Origin: Buddleja alternifolia
Taxonomy: Eukaryota > Streptophyta > Magnoliopsida > Lamiales > Scrophulariaceae
Reading direction: 5' to 3'
DNA: 64,000 nt
Assembly (NCBI GenBank): GCA_019426215.1
Contig: CM033395.1
Coordinates: 20,760,569 to 20,824,568, forward strand
Positions 34,101 to 45,500 of the stretch are shown here, in pieces. How positions within the stretch are numbered: position 1 is the stretch's first letter; each line of letters opens with the position of its first letter. Under the pieces are notes generated by a model. It did not search any database and was not told the DNA's origin. It was given only the letters and a program-made list of their open reading frames with translations. A program made the position numbers and the translations under genes.

Positions 34101-35234
34101 CTTCAGGCTCTGGGACTTCTTCATCATCTTCAAGATTGAGGAATGAAGTAAGGGGATCAGTACGAATAGGAATTTTGAATCCTTCTAAGAAATTCAGAGT
34201 ATACTGGATTCTATATTCGCTTAACCCTAAAAAATAATTTATCCTAGTGTTAAAGGAAAAACATAGGAAAGGATAAAATACATTGTCTAAGACAAGTACT
34301 TACCCTTATAATCACCAAGCTCTATTGAGAGAGCACCAGTAGTGGGCTTGGCGGTTAGTGCGGAAGGAGATGAAGGAGAAACACCAGATGATTCTCCAAG
34401 CGCTGGCTATTCAAACGCTGGCTCGGACGGCTAGTGGATCCTCCTGGTGTGGAACGCTTACGTGTTAGTGGCACTTATTCTTCTTCTTTGTCTGGAAACA
34501 TTACAAATGCGGGAGGGGGAGAGGGCGATTTCGGAGGATGTGATGGAGATTTCTTCTTCTTCTTCTTAGCTGGCTTAGCAACTTTAACAACGATTTTCTG
34601 TTTCGGTCGCCTAATCACCACTTCCTCTTCAGATGATGATGATGATGAAGATGATGACGTTTGTTCCTCACCATCACTTCGAATAACTCCTTCAGCAAGA
34701 AGTCGCTCACGTTCCTCCTTGAGAACAGATGCTCCACCCTGTCGCTTGGATTTCAGCAACTCGCCGATCATCTTCTTACCATAAAACTTAAGTGCTGGGA
34801 CTTTCTTACCAGCGGTGTTGACGAAACCACTAGCGCTTAACAATAAACTTAAAATAATCCCATAAGGCTTGGGATTCACAGATTATGCCATTGCTGCCTT
34901 AAAGCGATTAAAGACATACAGAGACCAGTTGATCTTGAACTTTGTCAAAATAGCAGTCATCATCTTGTATTAGATATTGGAGACTTTATCAAAACTGCCT
35001 TTCTTGCACTCGATCATCTTAGAGCAGATGTCAGCCAGAATGAAGGTTGGAATGGGAGGTCGGAATGTTTCTTAGACCTGATTCTTGGATGAGAAGAAGA
35101 ATGTTCCTCAAAGAAAAGTTCTGGTTTTCGAAGAGATATTCCCACTTTACCAAGAATCCGGCATTGACTGTCACTGGTTTCTCAGTTTTGGCAGATATTC
35201 CGGTGGTAGTTTTGGAAGATTTTGGTGCCACCAT
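31195..35234 (-). pseudogene. Copia-C env-like region with two short introns (broken)
   Basis: It starts at ATG 35234 (MVAPKSSKTTTG) and is read in pieces: 35031-35234, 34475-34879 (NPKPYGIILSLLL, then poly-Ser and Lys/Pro-rich sequence), 33772-34098, 33489-33779, 33157-33543, 32560-32925, 31411-32547 and 31195-31389. GT-AG introns are seen at 34227-34303 (77 bp) and 33966-34040 (75 bp), in the same positions as in copia-A. The piece 31411-32547 has acidic and Ser-rich sequence and heptad-like segments. The product is a Sirevirus env-position protein of unknown role. Several frame changes remain after removing the introns, so it is a pseudogene. Confidence 0.72.
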
Positions 35235-36072
35235 TAATGAAGGTTTGAAGCTTTTGAGAGAGTTAAAAGAAATCTTTTTGCCTTGAGAGAGAGAGAGAAA
35301 GAGAGTTTTATCAGCAAAGAAAGTTTGAAAGTGATAAAGTTTTTTTTTGTAAAATCATGGAGGGTTTAAATAGAGGCAAAAAATAACTCTTCAATGGCCT
35401 AGATAAATACCACGTATCAAGAAATTAATTTCAAAAATAACACAAATTAAATCTTAGTCGTTAAGTCATAAAGACGGATCTAAAAAGGTGCGGTAAAATG
35501 GGTTAATTGCTGTGAAATATAAAAATTTGTAGTCCGTAGTTACTTTTTCAAAAACGTTTAAAATTTTGAAAATGTTCAGCGTGAGTTGCACGCGCCTAAT
35601 GGTACGCCGACACGTACCCAGACCCATGCTTGTACTGAACCGCTTATTTATATGAATCATTAATCGCCAGTTTGATTTGATAGGAGCGCGTGGGCAGTTG
35701 TCAAATCTTATCTTTTGGATTTATCCACACGCTACCGTTTAGAGATGATAACAAGGCATGAATTTCAGAAAAGGGCAATTAGAGTTTAAGTGAGAATATT
35801 CTTAACGCTGAAGTCTTTTAAAAAAATTCAATCACTTTGAAAAGACATTTTCATTTAATTTTCTTAGAGATTGATTTTGTCATGGATAATAGATAAACGC
35901 TAATGATCAATGCATATAATTTTAAAATTCATTTTTGATCATAGACACTTATTGATTTGAATAAGTACAATTTTAAAGTTCCCCCTAAAATTGATAACAA
36001 TTTTGAAAGACGCTTTAGACATAAATTTGAAATGGATTCCCCCTAAATTATATGCCTATAAAAGATATGATG
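35235..36072 (-). other. Copia-C spacer left of the LINE, with purine boxes
   Basis: Non-coding. Minus-strand purine boxes lie at about 35976-35992 and 36035-36053, each with AGGGGGAA, like the terminal polypurine tract and like copia-B 17916-17996. The LINE target duplication copy aaagatatgatg is at 36061-36072. Confidence 0.6.
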
Positions 36073-37038
36073 ACTATACATGTTTACTGGTTCTCTGTTT
36101 TCATCTTACCACAAGCAGTGATAAAACAAATTGAAACAAAATGCAGAGATTTTCTTTGGGGGAAGAAAGAAAATCAAAAGAAAATGGCTTTGATAAGTTG
36201 GGATGTTGTGTGTGGAAAAACGAAAGTTGGGGGTTTGGATATTAAAAACTGCAAATTGTGGAATGTAGCAGCCATTGGGAAACATGTGTGGGCAATTTCC
36301 CAAAAGCAAGACAGCCTATGGGTCAAATGGATCAGTGGTATTTATCTGAAGGCTGCTGACTTCTGGGCCTATGTCCCTCCACTGGATTGCAGCTGGAATT
36401 GGAGGAAGATAAACTCAATCAAGCAAAAACTCATGGGAGGTTTCCTGCATAACAAGTGGATCTTAACAAAAACAGGACAATATACTATTAATAGTGCGTA
36501 TCATTGGTTGCAGGGCGCAGGGGAAAAATTTAAAGGAGCTTGCATTGCTTGGAATACATTGAATATTCCAAAACACTCATATATTATATGGCTAGTTTTA
36601 CATAAGAGATTGTTGACTAGAGAAAGATTAGGCAAATTCATTTTGCTTTCTGATTGTACATGTGTATTGTGTGGGCAAGGAGTAGAATCAGTGGAACACT
36701 TATACTTTGCTTGTAGATGGGTTCAACAGATATTACGGGCCATAATGCAATGGGTTAATGTTGATGGATACCCTGTTCTCTATGCTAGATGGATGAGATG
36801 GCTGGTGTATGCTTTTAGAAGATGGGAATTGAAGAAGAAGATTGTAGTTGCTGGGGTGGCGGGAGTTGTGTATAAAGCATGGGAAGAGAGAAATAGAAGA
36901 GTCTTCACTCAAGTTGAATCATCAAGTAGTCGTGTTGCTGAGGCTCTAAAGCAGGACTTGAGCATTAGATATACAGGTTACTACAAGAAGAAAATGTCAA
37001 ATATGGATAGGCTATATATAGATTCAATTATACAATGA
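36073..37038 (+). pseudogene. LINE ORF2 C-terminus with zf-RVT domain
   Basis: About 321 residues, open to the stop at 37036-37038. The segment FLWGKKENQKKMALISWDVVCGKTKVGGLDIKNCKLWN is the region after RT in plant L1 elements. Then comes the zf-RVT zinc-binding domain (PF13966 family): AWNTLNIPKHSYIIWLVLHKRLLTRERL and CVLCGQGVESVEHLYFAC, about residues 165-220. The apparent ATG at 36052 belongs to copia-C sequence, so there is no native start. RT and endonuclease are missing. Confidence 0.9.
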
Positions 37039-37178
37039 GGAGGTGGTAGTTAGCTAGTAGTAGGTTCATGTTTTACTTTGCACACATGAGCATATACTTG
37101 ATGATGTAAATACTGTGTGTTGCTTCGTTGTACATTGTGCTTGTTTGGTAATGAAGTTCTAACTTTACACCAAAAAAA
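36073..37178 (+). mobile_element. 5'-truncated LINE (non-LTR retrotransposon) tail
   Basis: The insertion ends in a short poly(A) at about 37172-37180 and is flanked by a 12-bp target duplication aaagatatgatg (36061-36072 and 37179-37190, the first two A shared with the tail). It holds only the 3' end of an ORF2-like protein plus a 3' UTR with a TAGCTAGTAGTAGG stretch and a TTTGGTAATGAAG end. Truncation at the 5' side is typical of target-primed reverse transcription. Confidence 0.93.
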
Positions 37179-37201
37179 AAAGATATGATGCTTTATGATT
37201 A

Positions 37202-37605
37202 CACTACCACAAAAAAGTCCTATTACAGCGCACCTATGACAGCGGTTTTGAAAACTGCTGTAAAAAGTGGCATTCGGTTCGGACCTATGACAGCGGTTCG
37301 AGCCAAAACGCTGGCATAGGTTTCAGAAAAAAAAAAAAAAAAAAAAATATTTTGAATGTGGCAGCGGTTCGGCCAGAACCGCTGCCAAAAAGCACACGTA
37401 TGGCAGCGGTTCGGCCGAACCGCCGCCACAAAGCGCACGTATGGCAGCGGTTCGGCCGAACCGCTGCTAGAAGTGTACTTTGTGGCAGCGGTTCTAGCCG
37501 AACCGCTGCCAGAAGTGTACTTTGTGGCAGCGGTTCTAGCCGAACCGCTGCCACAAACAGACATGTGCCAGCGGTTCGACAGAACCGCTGGCACAAGGGC
37601 CGGGT
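37202..37605. repeat. CACTA left end: TIR and subterminal hairpin repeats
   Basis: The TIR is at 37202-37222. Beyond it lie single copies of ATGACAGCGGTT, a poly(A) run of about 23 at 37325-37347, and six hairpins at about 37361-37600 with arms TGGCAGCGGTTC and GAACCGCTGCCA, spaced about 45 bases. Subterminal repeats in this class bind the element's regulatory protein; here the unit core is GCAGCGGTT. Confidence 0.9.
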
Positions 37606-38100
37606 TTTCTACAACCCGGCCCCCCTCACTCTCACTCTCACTCTCACCACCTACTCACTCTCTCTCTCTCTCAACTCTCTCACCACCACCACCACCACCA
37701 CCACCACCACCACCACCACCACCTCCACCATCGCGAGACCACCGTCCGCCGCCCCCTAGATCTCTTTTTCTCTCTCTCTCTCGGTTTTGCTCTCTCTCTC
37801 GGTTTTTCTCTCTCTCTCTCTCTCGGTTTTTCTCTCTCTCACCACCACCACCACCACCACCACCACCACCACCACCATCCGCCGCCCCCCTCCCGTTTTC
37901 TCTCTCTCTCTCGGTTTTTCTCTCTCTCTCTCGGTTTTGCTCTCTCTCTCTCGGTTTTTCTCTCTCTCTCTCTCTACCACCGCCGCCGCCGCAGCCGACC
38001 TCCGCCGCCGCCGCCGCCGACCTCCGCCGCCGCTGCCCCTGCCGCCCACCTCCGCTTCCGCCGCCGTGGTCCATTTAGTTTTGGTATTTTCTTTTAGATA
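37606..38100 (+). repeat. Pyrimidine-rich and (CAC)n, (CCG)n low-complexity leader
   Basis: Blocks of CT repeats are interrupted by CGGTTTT. Two (CAC)n or (ACC)n runs lie at about 37682-37722 and 37841-37877, and a CCG-rich run at about 37978-38065. Long open frames across this stretch on both strands are composition artefacts. As the first sequence after the subterminal repeats and ahead of the transposase, it may be promoter or 5' leader. Confidence 0.7.
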
Positions 38101-38154
38101 AATATAAATATATATATATATATATATACACACACATAGAGTATGTATAGATGT

Positions 38155-38304
38155 ATGTATATGTGGGTGTATGCATATATGAGTGTATGTATATATATTT
38201 GTGTATGTGTGCTTGTATTTGTGTATATGTGGGTGTATGCATATATGAGTGTATGTATATATATTTGTGTATGTGTGCGTGTATTTGTGTATGTGTGGGT
38301 GTAT
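38155..38304 (+). repeat. 66-bp tandem repeat and TA/TG microsatellite
   Basis: ATGTGGGTGTATGCATATAT recurs at 38161 and 38227 and partly at 38293 (period 66 bp). It follows a TA run at 38110-38128. 38305-38766 is AT-rich with no gene; it is likely leader sequence of the transposase gene, perhaps with an intron that I cannot place. Confidence 0.75.
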
Positions 38305-38766
38305 AAAAAATTTAAGGGAACTAGGAATTTGACTGAATTTAGTATTAATTTTAGTTAGTCGGGTGTTAATTCCGTTTGATTTGAGATTAAATTGTGGTTA
38401 TTTGGTGGTTTAGGGTACATTGATCCAACTGGTGATCTATATTTATACTTAGTTGCTGAAAATATAATGTTTTATCTATAGTTTTATGTGATTTATGTGA
38501 TCCGACTGGTGATCAATATTTGTAGTTGCTGAAAATATAATTAATTAAGATTGAAATTGGATTTTAGCGGATCGTCAGATTCGAATTTTGTTGGATTCAA
38601 CCTAACCGGGTGAAGATTAAGTCGAGAACTTGGTAGTAATTTTTGCGTTGTTACTCTGCTGAATTTTTTCTAGAATAATGGGAAATAAATTAAAATACAA
38701 ATTATTTAATTAATTTAACTATCAACTGATGATAAAATTGTTTAATTTGATTAATTTAGAATCAAA

Positions 38767-41700
38767 ATGGATCGAAGTTGGATTTTAGCAGATCGTATGT
38801 CGGAACAGTATGAGAAAGGTGTGAAAGAGTTCATAAAGTTTGCGGTTGACCATGCACCAGATCGAACTAGGATCACTTGCCCGTGTTTACGTTGTTGTTT
38901 TGGAAAGAGAATTAGTCCACGTGAGTTGGAAGATCATTTGGTGTGTAATGGAATTGATAAAAGCTACAAACGTTGGACAAGACACGGTGAAAGCAGTGTC
39001 CCGTTGGATGATTTGGGTGGTACATCATATCCATCACACGATTTCAACATGAATGATTATGAGCCTGATCGTTTGGAGGAGATGACAAATGTGATTGAGG
39101 AGGATTTGCGAAATTGTCCTAAAATGTTTGACAATTTGACAAGTGATTCAAAGACACCACTGTATAGTGGTAGTAAATTCACGAGATTGAAAACAGTTCT
39201 TAACCTATACAAGTTAAAAGCCAACAATGGGTGGAGTGATAAGAGTTTCACAGACTTGCTTGGTTTATTAAAAAGCATGCTACCTGAGGATAATGTGTTA
39301 CCTAATCGTACTTATGAGGCTAAACGGATGTTAACCTCAATTGGCATGGGATATGAGAGGATACATGCGTGTCTCAATGATTGCGTATTATTTAGAATTG
39401 ACTATGCATCATTGAAGGCCTGTCCAAAATGTGGCGCCTCACGGTACAAGAAGAATGGATCTACGCCTGTCAAAACCATGTGGTATTTGCCTATAATACC
39501 ACGATTTAAACGCATGTACAGTAGTAAAGAGTTAGCCAAGGACTTGACATGGCATGCTGATAGAAGGTTTGAAGAAAGGATTGAAGATGACAAGATTCGA
39601 CATCCCTCAGATTCTCCTCAATGGAAAAAGATTGATGATGATTTCCCTGAATTTGGTGAAGAATCAAGAAACCTGCGCCTTGTATTGGCTACAGATGGCA
39701 TGAACCCTCATGGCTTGCAAAGCAGCTCACATAGTACATGGCCGGTGATTTTGATGATCTACAACCTTCCCCCATCGCGATGCATGAAGCGAGAGCATAT
39801 AATGATGCCTATACTCATTTCTGGGCCGAAACAACCTGGAAATGATATAGATGTCTACTTGACCCCTTTAATTGAGGATTTGAAGGTGTTGTGGGACACC
39901 GGTGTTCAAGTATATGACGGGTTGAGAGAAGAAAATTTTAATCTCAGAGTCATGTTATTTGGAACAATCAATGATTTTCCGGCAAGAGCAAACCTCGAGG
40001 GATATGGTGTACATGGCCAATGTGGATGCCCCATATGTGTGAAGAGTACAGATCAATATCGATTGACACACTCCCAGAAATATGCATTCCAAGGGCATCG
40101 GAGATGGCTAAATCGGAACCATCGATATCGTCGGTGGAAGAAAGCTTTCAATGGGAATATAGAAGAAGGTCGAGCTCCTAAGTGCTTAACTGGTGAAGAA
40201 GTGTTTGAAAATGTAAGAGACTTGGAGGTTAAATTTGGAAAGACTTTTGCATGTGGCCTTGCAAAAACTGGGTGGAAAAAAAAGTCAATTTTCTTTGAGT
40301 TGCCGTATTGGACGTCTTTACATGTTAGACATTTTCTCGATATAATGCATATTGAGAAAAATGTATTTGATAGCGTCATTGGAACACTTCTAAATGTGCC
40401 CGGAAAGACAAAAGATGGCGTAAAGGCACGGTTAGACTTGGTTGAAATGAAGATAAGAGGAAAATTGACACCAACAAATAAGGGGAAACGTACTTATTTG
40501 CCTCCAGCAGCTCACACTCTAGCCAGGAAAGAAAAAATTGCATTATGTGAGTTTCTTAATGGAGTGAAAGTTCCAGAAGGGTATTCTTCAAACATTAGCA
40601 GTCTTGTATCAATGAAGGATTTGAAGCTAAAACACTTGAAGACTCACGATTGTCATGTAATCATGGATCATTTGCTACCAATTGCTATACGGGCCATTTT
40701 GCCAAAAAAGGTGAGAGACACGATAACTAAATTGTGTTTCTTCTTCAAAGCAATGTGGAGCAAGGTGTTTGATCCTGAGCAATTTCCTGCACTTCAAAAA
40801 CAAATTGTCATCACTTTGTGTGAGCTTGAAATGTATTTTCCACCTGCTTTTTTTGATATAATGACTCATCTTCCCATTCACTTGGTTAGAGAGACTCAAC
40901 TATGTGGACCGGCTTTTATGAGATCTATGTATCCGGCTGAGCGTTATATGAAGGTATTGAAAGGCTACGTGAAAAATCGTAGTCGACCGGAAGGTTGCAT
41001 TGTTGAACGGTACATAGTTGATGAAGCCATTACATTTTGCACAGAGTATCTGACAGATTCTAATGTTGCAGAGCTCCCAAAGTCTCATGTTGTGGGAGGG
41101 GGAACAGAAGGAGTCGGATTAATGGGAAAACAATTAGCTAGTGTTCATATTACACAAAGGGATCAGGCACACCTATATGTGCTCCACAACACCGATGAGG
41201 TTGACCCATATGTTGAAGAGCATAAGAACCAACTTAGGAGATTCAATCCAATTAAAAATGAGAGTTGGATTTCAAGAGAGCATAATAAGAGTTTCATCGA
41301 TTGGTTCCGAAAGCATTTTGAAGAAAAACAGAAAGAGAATCCACAGCTTTCAGTTTCAGATAAATTGACACGGCTGTCGATGGGTCCGGACAGACTAGTA
41401 TTTTGTTATTCAGGTTATCGTATCAATGGTCGCACATTCTATACAAAAGACCAAGACGAACGAAGTACAATGCAGAATAGTGGTGTGAGTCTTGTAGCTC
41501 AAGCAATGCATATCTCAAGTGCGAAAGATAATAATCCTATCTATGCCGATTTATCATATTACGGGGTGATTGAACGTATATGGGAGCTTGATTATAGTTG
41601 GTTTCGGGTGCCTGTATTTGGGTGTAGGTGGGTTGACAATAAACATGGTGTCGATAATAGTGAAATAGGCTTCACTCGAGTAGACCTTGAAAGAGTGGGA

Positions 41701-42048
41701 TACAAAGATGAACCTTTCATTTTAGCGTCACAAGCTAAACAAGTATTTTTTGTTACCGATCCTATTGATAAGAGGTGGTCCATTGTTTTATCGGCAAACA
41801 AAAATACATGTATTGAAGGTGATTATGAAGAAAGTGAAGATGATGGAGAAAACCCTATCTCCTTAGGTGATTCACAATCAATTGATAGTGACGATGACTT
41901 GGATATAAGTGATGATGAATTGTATATGCGTCAAGATCACCAAGAGGGGATATGGATTAATCCGTCAGTTCGTCGCCGTACTAAAAAAAATGGTCGTACC
42001 GATGGGAAGCAAAAGACTGCTAAGCCAACGACAAAAAGAAAACGATGA
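38767..42048 (+). CDS. TNP2-type CACTA transposase (1093 aa)
   Basis: A single open frame with no break. The N-terminal transposase-associated zinc domain (PF13963-like) spans about residues 4-78, with CPCLRCCFGK and HLVCNGIDKSYKRWTRHGE. A CPKCGASRYKK knuckle lies near 220. The transposase core (PF02992, Transposase_21) spans about 230-525, including LVLATDGMNPHG near 300 and HFLDIMHIEKNVFDSVIGTLLN near 520. A DUF4218-like segment (LPIAIRAILP...YMKVLKGYVKNRSRPEG) lies at about 634-765. A DUF4216-like segment (YGVIERIWELDYSWFRVPVFGCRW) lies at about 932-1001. The tail is acidic and then strongly basic, a likely nuclear localisation signal. It would bind the element ends and cut them, together with the product of the downstream gene. 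Start at 38767: the first ATG, giving the family's usual MDRSW-type beginning. Confidence 0.95.
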   Translation: MDRSWILADRMSEQYEKGVKEFIKFAVDHAPDRTRITCPCLRCCFGKRISPRELEDHLVCNGIDKSYKRWTRHGESSVPLDDLGGTSYPSHDFNMNDYEPDRLEEMTNVIEEDLRNCPKMFDNLTSDSKTPLYSGSKFTRLKTVLNLYKLKANNGWSDKSFTDLLGLLKSMLPEDNVLPNRTYEAKRMLTSIGMGYERIHACLNDCVLFRIDYASLKACPKCGASRYKKNGSTPVKTMWYLPIIPRFKRMYSSKELAKDLTWHADRRFEERIEDDKIRHPSDSPQWKKIDDDFPEFGEESRNLRLVLATDGMNPHGLQSSSHSTWPVILMIYNLPPSRCMKREHIMMPILISGPKQPGNDIDVYLTPLIEDLKVLWDTGVQVYDGLREENFNLRVMLFGTINDFPARANLEGYGVHGQCGCPICVKSTDQYRLTHSQKYAFQGHRRWLNRNHRYRRWKKAFNGNIEEGRAPKCLTGEEVFENVRDLEVKFGKTFACGLAKTGWKKKSIFFELPYWTSLHVRHFLDIMHIEKNVFDSVIGTLLNVPGKTKDGVKARLDLVEMKIRGKLTPTNKGKRTYLPPAAHTLARKEKIALCEFLNGVKVPEGYSSNISSLVSMKDLKLKHLKTHDCHVIMDHLLPIAIRAILPKKVRDTITKLCFFFKAMWSKVFDPEQFPALQKQIVITLCELEMYFPPAFFDIMTHLPIHLVRETQLCGPAFMRSMYPAERYMKVLKGYVKNRSRPEGCIVERYIVDEAITFCTEYLTDSNVAELPKSHVVGGGTEGVGLMGKQLASVHITQRDQAHLYVLHNTDEVDPYVEEHKNQLRRFNPIKNESWISREHNKSFIDWFRKHFEEKQKENPQLSVSDKLTRLSMGPDRLVFCYSGYRINGRTFYTKDQDERSTMQNSGVSLVAQAMHISSAKDNNPIYADLSYYGVIERIWELDYSWFRVPVFGCRWVDNKHGVDNSEIGFTRVDLERVGYKDEPFILASQAKQVFFVTDPIDKRWSIVLSANKNTCIEGDYEESEDDGENPISLGDSQSIDSDDDLDISDDELYMRQDHQEGIWINPSVRRRTKKNGRTDGKQKTAKPTTKRKR

Positions 42049-42277
42049 AAGGTATTAGAATTTATTTCATAATTGTATGATAGACTTCTTTCAATATTTA
42101 TACTTAGTTGCTAGAAAATTTATATTCTTGAGATTTGCCAATTTTTGTGGAAAATTTAAGGGAAATAGGGGTTGATTGATTTTAAGGTTAATTTGGTTTA
42201 GCTGGGGGTTAATTATGTTTAATTGAGGATTAAATTTTGTTTATTTTGTGGTTTAGGATAATTTTGTTTATTTTGTG

Positions 42278-42496
42278 ATTTATTACTTCTATTTGAAATT
42301 TATTATTGCCAAATGAATCTGCCAAATTTATATGAAGATAACTTCTGTATTTATTACGTCTATTTGAAATTTATTATTGCCAAATGAATCTGCCAAATTT
42401 ATATGAAGATAACTTCTGTATTTATTACGTCTATTTGAAATTTATTATTGCCAAATGAATCTGCCAAATTTATATGAATCTAACTTCTGTATTATT
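42278..42496 (+). repeat. 71-bp tandem triplication upstream of CACTA gene 2
   Basis: TATTTGAAATTTATTATTGC recurs at 42290, 42361 and 42432, an exact 71-bp period with almost identical copies. It lies between the transposase stop and the splice acceptor at 42507-42508 that precedes gene 2, so it is probably inside a leader intron. Confidence 0.9.
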
Positions 42497-42512
42497 TGTC
42501 TTTTGTAGGTCG

Positions 42513-45500
42513 ATGGCTTCAAATCCTGATGGTAGTTTTCCCGACGATGATGTATATGGATCAGATAGCGGTCATGAGAAGGACATACGGAGAGGTGTCT
42601 CTGCTATGAAAAAAGTTGTCAATGCCAGAAGTAAAGGCATAAGGCTACCTGTCGGCTGGAATGACAGAGGTCAGCCAATTAACCCCAACAAATCAATATT
42701 TGTTGGGTATATAGGCGTGCAGGTTCGGCAGAAGGTGTCGATTGCCATTAGTACTTGGCGCAAAGTCCCGTCAGCAACAAAAAAAAACATTTGGGATGAG
42801 ATGAAGGTAATTTGGATATTATCTTATTTGTAAGTGTTAATATATTATCATATTCTCTAAATTATAATTTTATATATACTTTATTGTTTGTTTTTTGTAG
42901 TTGGCGTTTGATATTGACGAAAGTCGACAAAAGTACGTACTAGCAGAAGCTGGGAGGCTAGCACGTAACTTCAGGAGCTACATAAGCAGAAAGTATGTGC
43001 GAGATGATGATGGAAATGTTAATGTCAACCCACCTCCACAATATGAGATATCCCAAGCCGATTGGGCGGCATTTTTAGAGGTTCGCTTAGGTGAACCTTG
43101 GCAGGTAGCTAGTCATTTTAATTTACAGTTTCATTTGTTGGTTATTGCGTTTATATTTAGCTAATAATTTGATAATGTAATAAACAGAAAATAAGCATTG
43201 ACAATCAGGAAAGAGCAAAGAACCCTGAATATCCTTACCGGAAAGGGAGTTTTGGAGATGCTGTTGTGGAGCAAATGGAGGTATGTAGTTCATTTAGCAG
43301 TGAATCCTTACAATTTTTTTAATAATAATTCTATGTTAATGCATACATATATTTTTTTATGAAAATACAGATAAATAAAAGAAGGGATGCGGGATCCGAT
43401 TGTACAGATGTGACACGAGCACTCGTGTGGAGGGTTTCGCGTTCCGATCCGACAAATCAAATTGATAACGAAAATGTTAGAAGAGTGGTGAATGAAATGG
43501 TGAGTTATTGGCAATTTTAGCTCTATTAATTGTTTTATTGAAATACTATTAAAAGCACAAGGTTCACTATTTTTTTTAATTTTTAAAAATATATCATTAC
43601 AGGAGAGCATTTCACAAGAGAGCACTAGCCATAGTGGAACTTACACGAGTCGAGATGACCTATTGGCTAAAGCTATTAAAAGGAAAGAGCATCCGGGTCG
43701 CGTTAGGGGTGTTGGCTTTGGGGTCTCACAAAGAGACTATTTTAAGGATCCAAAGCCTGCTTCAGAAAAGGAGATGGAAAACTTGAGAAACATAGTGAAA
43801 AACCTCTCCGAAACTATGGTTGCCATGCAACAACGAATTGATGTTTTGGAAGCCCCTAGCTCGCGTCAGCCACATGAAGATGACGTCATTTCTTTGAAAG
43901 ATAGCAGCCCAGAACCAGGTTATAAGATGCTTCCTGAGGTAAAATATTTGAACTTGTTTATTAATCATATAACTTGCGACTCTCTATTTTCTGTAAATCA
44001 TACAAAACTTTCTAATATAATGTTGTATATATATATATACGTGTGTGTGTAGGGTATCACTCCATGTCAATTAGCACTTTCATCTCCATCATATCGTGTG
44101 GTGGCTAAAGGACAGCTATACAATCGATCAGAGACTGATAGAACACTTCACAACTGTCAATTAGCCACCAACAATGTGAAAGTGCGCATTGACACTGCAG
44201 TTGAGGCTAATACACTCCTGCCCGTCCCTCTCAATGATGAAATATTCTCCATTTCTCATGCGCTGGGTACCTTTGTTGCTTGGCCAGCGAGTCTTGTCAT
44301 TGTCACTGCTGCACCGGTATGTAATTAATAGCTAGTCATTAATAAATTATAACAATTTGTTTGAGGTTACTAAATATACTTTGGTGTGTAACATTTATAT
44401 TTTATTTTCTTGCTTAAACAGTCCAAATCATCTGCAAACCGTAAGTCAGGGACGTCGAAGCGGTCAGCTGTCAAAGGAAAATCTCAAGTGGCCGAGCCTG
44501 CAGGTGAAGTAGACATATGTGCAGATCTTCAACTAGATGGACTCCCTAATGACCTTGTATTTCTGGGAAAGTACACGAAGATGATGAAGATTGATGCCCA
44601 GATCAATATATATATGGACGAAGCCATTATGAATGTTTCATTTCCAGAGTTCATTGGGAGGGAGGAGATCTATCACCTTCTGTGTAGACAAGAAATAGGA
44701 GCCTCTATCATTACAGCGTACATAAAGTAAGTTTTTTAATTATTTTATTACATCTAAACTACGATTATTTTCGTCACTCGAAATTCATTTTTTATGCTCA
44801 ATTTAGGTGTTTGTGGTTTAACTACGTGATCCCCGAAGGAAAAGAAACAAGTTTCGGGTTCCTTAGCCCACATTCCATAGCTGCTCAAACAGACCCGTCA
44901 GTTCAACAAGTGCAGTACATAGCACGTGCTATGATGCAGAGTACACAACAAAATAAGTTATTTTTTGCACCTTACAACACCGGGTGAGCTACTAAAGACT
45001 CGATTTTAATTTGTAAAACTAGCTACGCAAAACAAATTTTCAACTATCTTTTGAATGTTTTGTAGGGGTCATTGGTTGTTGCTTGCAATTAATCCATTTA
45101 AAGAGATTGTTTACTATCTGGATTCTGTGCATGGTGAGCCGCAATACCGAGATGATATGATGCTAAAATTCAATCAGTAAGTTTTTCATTCAATCAATGT
45201 ATCCATTATATTTAATATTTTTTTAAATTGTATTTATTTCACATAATTTCTTGTTTTTAACATATTTTCTTGTTTTTTATATTTTTTTATAGAGCTGTGC
45301 ACATATTTCGTGCAAACTGCAACAACCAATCCAACAAATCCAAAAACTCGGACTGTAAATGGTTTACTATAAAGGTTAGCGTTTTCTAGGTTCATGAGAT
45401 TATATATTCGTATAGAAGTTCGTCTTCTAATACAATGTAAGTTTGATTGCTTTTGTAGTGCCCCCGGCAGACCAACGAGGTGGATTGTGGCTATTTCGTT

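Noticed and set aside
36052..36072. Native start of the LINE ORF
   Set aside because: These codons are copia-C sequence including the target duplication; the LINE is 5' truncated.
37356..38078. 240-codon open frame rich in Ser, Pro and Thr
   Set aside because: Composed entirely of subterminal repeats and CT/CAC microsatellite; equally long frames exist on the opposite strand.
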